A DNA stretch of 37,808 nt from positions 1-37,808 of the forward strand of contig JANTFL010000012.1 in the NCBI GenBank assembly GCA_024763455.1, written 5' to 3'. This document shows, in pieces, positions 34,914 to 37,808 of this stretch. The notes under the pieces are model-generated. The model ran no database searches. It was not told where the DNA came from and was given only the letters and a program-made list of their open reading frames with translations. A program made the translations under genes and the position numbers. The stretch's first letter is position 1, and each line of letters starts with the position of its first letter. The DNA comes from Sediminispirochaeta sp. Its GTDB lineage: Bacteria > Spirochaetota > Spirochaetia > B11-G9.

Positions 34914-35804
34914 CTATATAATTTGGGAAATATAAAACGATAACGGAATGGAAACAACGCCCAAAACTGTTGAGATAATAACTATCTCCCGGGGAATTTC
35001 ACTTTCAAATCCCAGCCGGGCAGGCAGAACGTAGGAGAACACCGCCGCCGGAAGAGCACTGGTCACCAGAATAACAGTCTTCATCAATCCGGTGAGAGAA
35101 AAAAGCCTTACCGTCAAAATACCGAAGAGGAAACCTGCCACAACACGCAAGACAATTCCTGAAAAGACATGCAGACTTATTCTGCCCTTCTTTCTTTTAG
35201 AAAGACTCTGTCCCAGAGCAAAGGCTGCCAGAGGCGGTGCTGCGTTTCCGGCAAAAACAGCTGTTTTGATCAGTGATTCAGGTACAGGGATTTTTAGCAG
35301 ATTAAAAAGAAACCCTGCCACAATTGCCCAGAGTATGGGAGATTTCAAAGCAGCTTTTATACCGGAGGAGGAAAATCCCCCCTCAAGGATCAGATATCCC
35401 AGGGTAAAAATAAAAAAAGTCTGAATCTGGTCATAAATAATAATTATGTTCATGGCCCCGGGTCCTCCCCAGAGCTGCATAAGGGGGATTCCAAGAAAGC
35501 CTGAGTTCATAAATATAACAGGGAGGATAAAGGTCCTTTTTACCGTTGGAACTGCAGCAACATACAAAAAAGCTGCAGCAAGGGTTAAAAGCAACACAAA
35601 AACCACAGCTCCTGAGAGGGTGAGCATATCAAGAGGTGAAATGGGAGAAAGATACAGGGATGAGAAAACAAGAAAGGGCATAAAGAAATCAGTGAGTATA
35701 CGTAAGAGGGTATTTTCAGACAACGGAACAAACCGGCCCATTACAAAACCGCTTAGGATCAGAATAAAAAGAGGTAAAAGAATCAGAAAGGTATCCAGGA
35801 ACAT
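34914..35804 (-). CDS. AEC-family (auxin efflux carrier-like) transporter
   Basis: The 296-residue protein is almost wholly hydrophobic with about 10 membrane helices. ILSGFVMGRFVPLSENTLLRILTDFFMPFLVFSSL at the N-terminus and FMNSGFLGIPLMQLWGG near 97-113 are typical of AEC carriers, with the family's Asn-Gly-Phe-x-Gly unwound helix. Bacterial members move small organic acids such as malate or malonate; the substrate cannot be read here. It starts 8 bases after the MFS gene stop with GGAGGAG before the ATG, so the two are probably co-transcribed. It converges on the response regulator gene. Confidence 0.88.
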   Translation of the reverse strand: MFLDTFLILLPLFILILSGFVMGRFVPLSENTLLRILTDFFMPFLVFSSLYLSPISPLDMLTLSGAVVFVLLLTLAAAFLYVAAVPTVKRTFILPVIFMNSGFLGIPLMQLWGGPGAMNIIIIYDQIQTFFIFTLGYLILEGGFSSSGIKAALKSPILWAIVAGFLFNLLKIPVPESLIKTAVFAGNAAPPLAAFALGQSLSKRKKGRISLHVFSGIVLRVVAGFLFGILTVRLFSLTGLMKTVILVTSALPAAVFSYVLPARLGFESEIPREIVIISTVLGVVSIPLSFYISQII

Positions 35805-35812
35805 AACCCTTG

Positions 35813-37057
35813 TTACTCCTCCTTTCCTTCCAGAAATTCAGATGCAGCCTTCTCATGCACAACAAAAAAAAGTACAGAAAAACTGATAAGGCCCGGTATA
35901 AAACTGATTACTGCCAACCCGGGGACACCCCATTTGATATAATCAACAGGACCCAGTGCTGTCGCAGCAGTTATACCTGCAAGCCCGACTGCAGTCCCGA
36001 TACTCATGATTTTCCCCCTCTGGGAGGGAAATTGTTCTGTTAGAAGGGCAAGATTACTGATTGTGGCAAATTCGAAAAAAAACCGGGGGAGCAGAATCCC
36101 CGCTACGGCATAATTCAGACTGATATTAAAAAAAGGCATCAGCAAGAATCCTGCACTCATTCCGGCAACGCCGATCATAACACTTCTTCTTTTCCCGATT
36201 CTATCAGCAAAAAGACTGACAAGAACGGCTGCTGTCAGATCTCCTGCTCCGAACAAAAGGGCTATTCTCCCCATTACCAGAGAATCCGCTCCGTACTGTC
36301 CAGACAGCCAGCCGCCGTGGATTATCATGATCTGCATTATTGCAAAAAAATTAAGCCCCTGTACAACTATAGTGCCCCAGGCAGAACCGCTATGCACTCC
36401 AAAGGTAAAGAAATCATACATCTTTCTTTGTATGCTTTTCAGGGAAAGAGCTCCCTTTTCTGAGCTTTCACCGGCTCTCTCTTCTACCTTGCTTACCGGG
36501 AGGGTTTGATAGAAAACAGCAGCCATGAGAAGCAAAATTCCGAAGAAGAGGAACGGTGCCCTCCATGAATATTCCTTTATAAGGTATCCTGCTGTAAAAA
36601 GACCGGCTATTCCAGCCAGAGCCCATGAATATTCCACTATTCCAATTCCCAACGCCCGTTTTTTATACGAAAGCTTTGTACTCAAGTATGCATGAAGGGT
36701 TGGGGTATATCCTGAAGAACCTATTCCTGAAACAATCACAGACAGAGCAAATACAAACGTACTGCGGGATAATCCCGCAGCTATCATTGAGAGACCTGTA
36801 ATAGCCAGATTTCCCTGCATAACCCTTTTATAGCCAATCCTGTCTGCAAGAACCCCCATGAGAGGAGACGCAAACCCCACCAAACTGCGGAGAGCAACAA
36901 TTCCCCCGAGAGTAACAACACTTACACCGACACCCTCGGCAATCATGGTTAAGAAGGGGTTGAATATCTGAATAGTGGTATCGTTCAGCAGTTTCGCGCT
37001 GATACCAAGAACGAGAAGATAAATTATTCTTTGATTAAGAGGCCGTTTTTCACCCAA
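35813..37057 (-). CDS. Major facilitator superfamily transporter
   Basis: The 414-residue protein has about 12 membrane helices. MFS motif A appears between helices 2 and 3 (SPLMGVLADRIGYKRVMQG) and its partner in the second half is LFADRIGKRRSVMIG. No substrate-specific signature is recognised. The start is TTG at 37057, supported by AGGG at a 9-base spacing and by lying 4 bases after the stop of the AlaX-like gene. It is followed by the AEC carrier gene. Confidence 0.9.
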   Translation of the reverse strand: MGEKRPLNQRIIYLLVLGISAKLLNDTTIQIFNPFLTMIAEGVGVSVVTLGGIVALRSLVGFASPLMGVLADRIGYKRVMQGNLAITGLSMIAAGLSRSTFVFALSVIVSGIGSSGYTPTLHAYLSTKLSYKKRALGIGIVEYSWALAGIAGLFTAGYLIKEYSWRAPFLFFGILLLMAAVFYQTLPVSKVEERAGESSEKGALSLKSIQRKMYDFFTFGVHSGSAWGTIVVQGLNFFAIMQIMIIHGGWLSGQYGADSLVMGRIALLFGAGDLTAAVLVSLFADRIGKRRSVMIGVAGMSAGFLLMPFFNISLNYAVAGILLPRFFFEFATISNLALLTEQFPSQRGKIMSIGTAVGLAGITAATALGPVDYIKWGVPGLAVISFIPGLISFSVLFFVVHEKAASEFLEGKEE

Positions 37058-37061
37058 AGCT

Positions 37062-37808
37062 TTACCCTAGAAGATCCTTAAATTTTGCAAATAACAGTTC
37101 GGTTCCGCCGGGGTCTTCCCCAACACCCTGATAAACAGGAGGTTTGCCGCCCCCTTTCCCCCGGATTGGGGATAGCAGGTCCTCCCTGCTTCGGTTAAAA
37201 TCAAAACCCTCCGCAGTTACGGCAATGACCCATTGAAGTCCTTCCTGCTGTATATTCACCAGGCATACCGCATATCTTTCTACTTCAGGCAGTGCGGAAA
37301 GGAGCAGCTTCAAATACCCCCTGTCCATATTCTCAAACTTTTTTATCACAACAGGAATTCCGCTAATACGCTCAGCTTCTGAAAACAGGCGGTCCATATC
37401 TCTCCGGGCCGCATCCAGCTTTAAAGTTTCGACCTCTTTCTTCAATGTTCTGTTTTCATTGAGAAGCTTTTTTGCAAAAGAAACCAGTTCATCTTCCTTT
37501 GCTGAAAAAGCTTCCGAAAGTGCTTGAATGGCAGACATTTTTTTACGGTAATCAGGGAGAACTCGGTCCCCCAAAACCCAGGCTATTCTTACATGGGAGC
37601 GGATTTTTTCGGTAAACAGGATCTTTGCAAACCTGACTTCCCCCGTGGATGAGGTATGAACCCCGCCGCAGGCAACCTTGTCATACCCCTCTATCTCTAC
37701 AATTCGTATCTGTCCCGATACTTTGGGTGCTCTCCGGAGATTCAGAGCAGGAATCTCGCTGTCGCTGACCAGGTAATCATTGACCCTGATGTTCATGGAG
37801 ATAATTTT
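37062..37808 (-). CDS. Alanyl-tRNA editing protein (AlaX-like), 5' end beyond window
   Basis: The frame is open to the right edge with no stop, and the ATG at 37796 has no SD, so the gene very probably starts outside the window. Visible are the second half of the editing domain with the zinc ligands of CGGVHTSSTGEV, then a coiled coil (about 85-135 from the ATG), and a C-terminal DHHA1-like domain ending GKGGGKPPVYQGVG. The first half of the editing site (HxxxH) is not in the window. AlaX proteins hydrolyse Ser or Gly wrongly attached to tRNA-Ala. Coiled coil plus DHHA1 indicates the long AlaX form. A whole AlaRS is unlikely because the spacing fits free AlaX, but cannot be excluded. Confidence 0.8.
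   Translation of the reverse strand, partial: KIISMNIRVNDYLVSDSEIPALNLRRAPKVSGQIRIVEIEGYDKVACGGVHTSSTGEVRFAKILFTEKIRSHVRIAWVLGDRVLPDYRKKMSAIQALSEAFSAKEDELVSFAKKLLNENRTLKKEVETLKLDAARRDMDRLFSEAERISGIPVVIKKFENMDRGYLKLLLSALPEVERYAVCLVNIQQEGLQWVIAVTAEGFDFNRSREDLLSPIRGKGGGKPPVYQGVGEDPGGTELLFAKFKDLLG

Noticed and set aside
37062..37796. Complete 244-residue protein starting at 37796
   Set aside because: The frame stays open to the window edge, no SD precedes the ATG, and the editing domain would lack its N-terminal half.

Overview
The window looks like ordinary chromosome from a flagellated bacterium with two membranes, most likely a spirochaete of the Spirochaeta/Treponema type. This assignment is inference. 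It rests on FliS with a second flagellar-type chaperone, TolC, OmpA and SPOR envelope proteins, an EF-P with a spirochaete-like N-terminus, and an ODP-type di-iron domain of the kind described from Treponema chemotaxis. Coding density is very high: no gap exceeds about 135 bases. I see no rRNA, tRNA, CRISPR array, insertion sequence or prophage.

Region 1 (1-5954). A truncated M16C peptidase runs off the left edge on the minus strand. Divergent from it are epmA, efp, an RsmC-like methyltransferase and an Rrf2/IscR-type regulator. EpmA loads beta-lysine onto the conserved EF-P lysine. The KamA-family radical SAM enzyme that would make the (R)-beta-lysine lies at 8076-9137, so the whole EF-P modification pathway except the EpmC hydroxylase is in view.

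Region 2 (5951-13944). An MscS channel and a single-pass OmpA-domain protein form a divergent pair. A tightly packed minus-strand operon follows: fliS, a FlgN/FliT-like chaperone, polA, coaE, a SPOR protein and the KamA/EpmB enzyme. Genes overlap or abut at nearly every junction, so flagellar, replication, CoA and translation functions are probably co-expressed.

Region 3 (14018-22485). On the minus strand are a di-iron (ODP) GAF-like GGDEF protein, a PIN-PhoH ATPase, and a secreted beta-propeller protein with a degenerate NodB domain. Divergent from these is a 989-residue protein with a pseudo-receiver, a receiver, a PEP-synthase-type ATP-binding domain and a distinctive C-terminal domain. 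It lacks the phosphohistidine domain a real PEP synthase needs.

Region 4 (22508-26341). gdhA has a strong promoter and a hairpin terminator. An alpha/beta hydrolase and a GltS-type sodium:glutamate symporter follow.

Region 5 (26350-34890). A five-gene MacAB-TolC-like efflux operon (adaptor, ATPase, two different FtsX-type permeases, TolC) diverges from a histidine kinase and OmpR-type regulator. The shared intergenic region carries repeated TGTAA boxes and a perfect inverted repeat.

Region 6 (34914-37808). An AEC transporter, an MFS transporter and the C-terminal part of an AlaX-type alanyl-tRNA editing protein lie on the minus strand. The last runs off the right edge.

A pattern across the window is that six genes that begin a transcription unit lack a Shine-Dalgarno sequence and have a -10-like hexamer ending 6 or 7 bases before the start codon. 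This suggests leaderless mRNAs.
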